Source: Bacteroidales bacterium (GTDB taxonomy: Bacteria; Bacteroidota; Bacteroidia; Bacteroidales; UBA7960). From it: 33,793 nt of DNA. Positions 33,356 through 33,793 of the stretch are shown here, piece after piece (position 1 is the stretch's first letter; each line of letters opens with the position of its first letter). The stretch is from positions 1 to 33,793 of the forward strand of contig SLIL01000149.1 in NCBI GenBank assembly GCA_007135645.1. The letters are read 5' to 3'. The position numbers and the translations under genes are program-made. The notes under the pieces are model-generated. The model made no database searches. It was not told the DNA's origin and saw only the letters and a list, made by a program, of their open reading frames with translations.

Positions 33356-33793
33356 TTACCTTAAACGATCAGCGGATCGCACCAGTTGTTCATCTTTTCT
33401 GATGGCTCTGTTGGCAAGTAATAAAAACAACATTGCAGCCAGAGGGAAAATGATGGCTATCCCGTATGATATGGTACCCTGCAGATGAGTTTTAAGTGCA
33501 TCGAGATAAAAGAAAACACTTACAACCAGCAATACATGCATGAATACATTCATTTTTCCCAATTTGATTTGTAAAGGGCGGTTTTTGTACTGAAAGGTTG
33601 AATAAACGCTCATTATCATAATTACAAATGGTAATATGATCACCAATAAACTAAGGAAATTAGAATAACTGTAGGATTCACCGGTTTCTGCAATCTCAAT
33701 AGCAAAGGATTTAACAATGTAGCTCAGGCTTGCTGTTTCAATGATTCCTTTAGGAAAAAAAATAAACAGCAACGCGAAAATAAATACCAGGAA
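33356..33793 (-). CDS. DUF4293 membrane protein (5' end outside window)
   Basis: The frame is open to the right edge of the window; the TTG at 33770-33772 is not the true start because coding-like hydrophobic sequence continues beyond it. Four membrane segments are expected in the full protein and three to four are visible. The end ANRAIRKDEQLVRSADRLR is the hallmark of DUF4293, a small Bacteroidota inner-membrane family of unknown function; FQYKNRPLQIKLG is another family block. The stop at 33356 is followed by the terminator at 33297-33336. Confidence 0.85.
   Translation of the reverse strand, partial: FLVFIFALLFIFFPKGIIETASLSYIVKSFAIEIAETGESYSYSNFLSLLVIILPFVIMIMSVYSTFQYKNRPLQIKLGKMNVFMHVLLVVSVFFYLDALKTHLQGTISYGIAIIFPLAAMLFLLLANRAIRKDEQLVRSADRLR

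Noticed and set aside
1-33793. Mobile elements, defence systems or prophage
   Set aside because: No transposase, integrase, restriction, toxin or phage gene and no flanking repeats were seen; all genes belong to housekeeping, membrane or surface families.

Overview
The window is ordinary chromosomal DNA from a member of the Bacteroidota, most like an anaerobic Bacteroidales/Marinilabiliales-type lineage. The evidence is phylum-level. Several genes have upstream boxes matching the phylum's TAnnTTTG -7 element, three of them with a TTG/TTTG element 18-20 bases further up. Most starts lack a Shine-Dalgarno sequence. Families largely confined to or typical of the phylum are present: a cysteine-less type B L31, a DUF4293 protein, the GlmU-family hexapeptide protein, a barrel-less TonB-plug protein, a lysine-type short SerA and the serC-serA-DUF1015 cluster. 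There are no IS elements, prophage, CRISPR arrays, tRNAs or rRNAs that I can see. Codon use and base composition look uniform, so nothing suggests a recent island.

Layout. Bases 1-3078 hold the end of a TPR gene facing rpsA (ribosomal protein S1 with long acidic tails), with a shared terminator between them. Bases 3333-8012 hold a membrane HAMP-GAF-PAS sensor without an output domain, convergent with lon three bases away. Bases 8322-13447 form a minus-strand block: serC, serA, a structured 166-base gap, the DUF1015 gene, a terminator, the L31 gene and the GlmU-family gene. Bases 13747-18279 hold a secreted protein of unknown function, a LuxC-like acyl-CoA reductase and a TonB-plug surface protein. 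Bases 18744-22731 are a plus-strand operon: an exported PIMT-like methyltransferase, a membrane-embedded spermidine-synthase-like protein and a TrmH-family RNA methyltransferase. Bases 22765-28856 hold proline dehydrogenase, three tandem-domain universal stress proteins and an AbgT transporter, all on the minus strand. Bases 29019-33793 hold a radical SAM protein, a sodium:solute symporter, a heptamer repeat, a GNAT-racemase gene pair, and the end of a DUF4293 gene.

How the genes work together. SerA and SerC are the first two steps of phosphorylated serine synthesis; the phosphatase SerB is not in the window. The DUF1015 gene shares their operon and carries an ADGHHR motif, making it the best candidate for an uncharacterised partner of the pathway. 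The gap before it folds in the sense strand into a 15-bp stem whose only non-Watson-Crick pair is a G.U wobble, which suggests an RNA element. The next gene, L31, has a consensus promoter whose predicted start lies inside the operon terminator, and a 16-bp palindrome just before its start codon. The stress-protein cluster beside proline dehydrogenase and AbgT suggests a stress or nutrient-response neighbourhood.

No dramatic new multi-gene system is evident. The most promising leads are the serine-operon RNA with DUF1015, the L31 leader, the exported methyltransferase with its membrane partner, and a conserved DPLG tail on two stress proteins. Promoter calls and RNA structures were found by eye and were not scored by any program.
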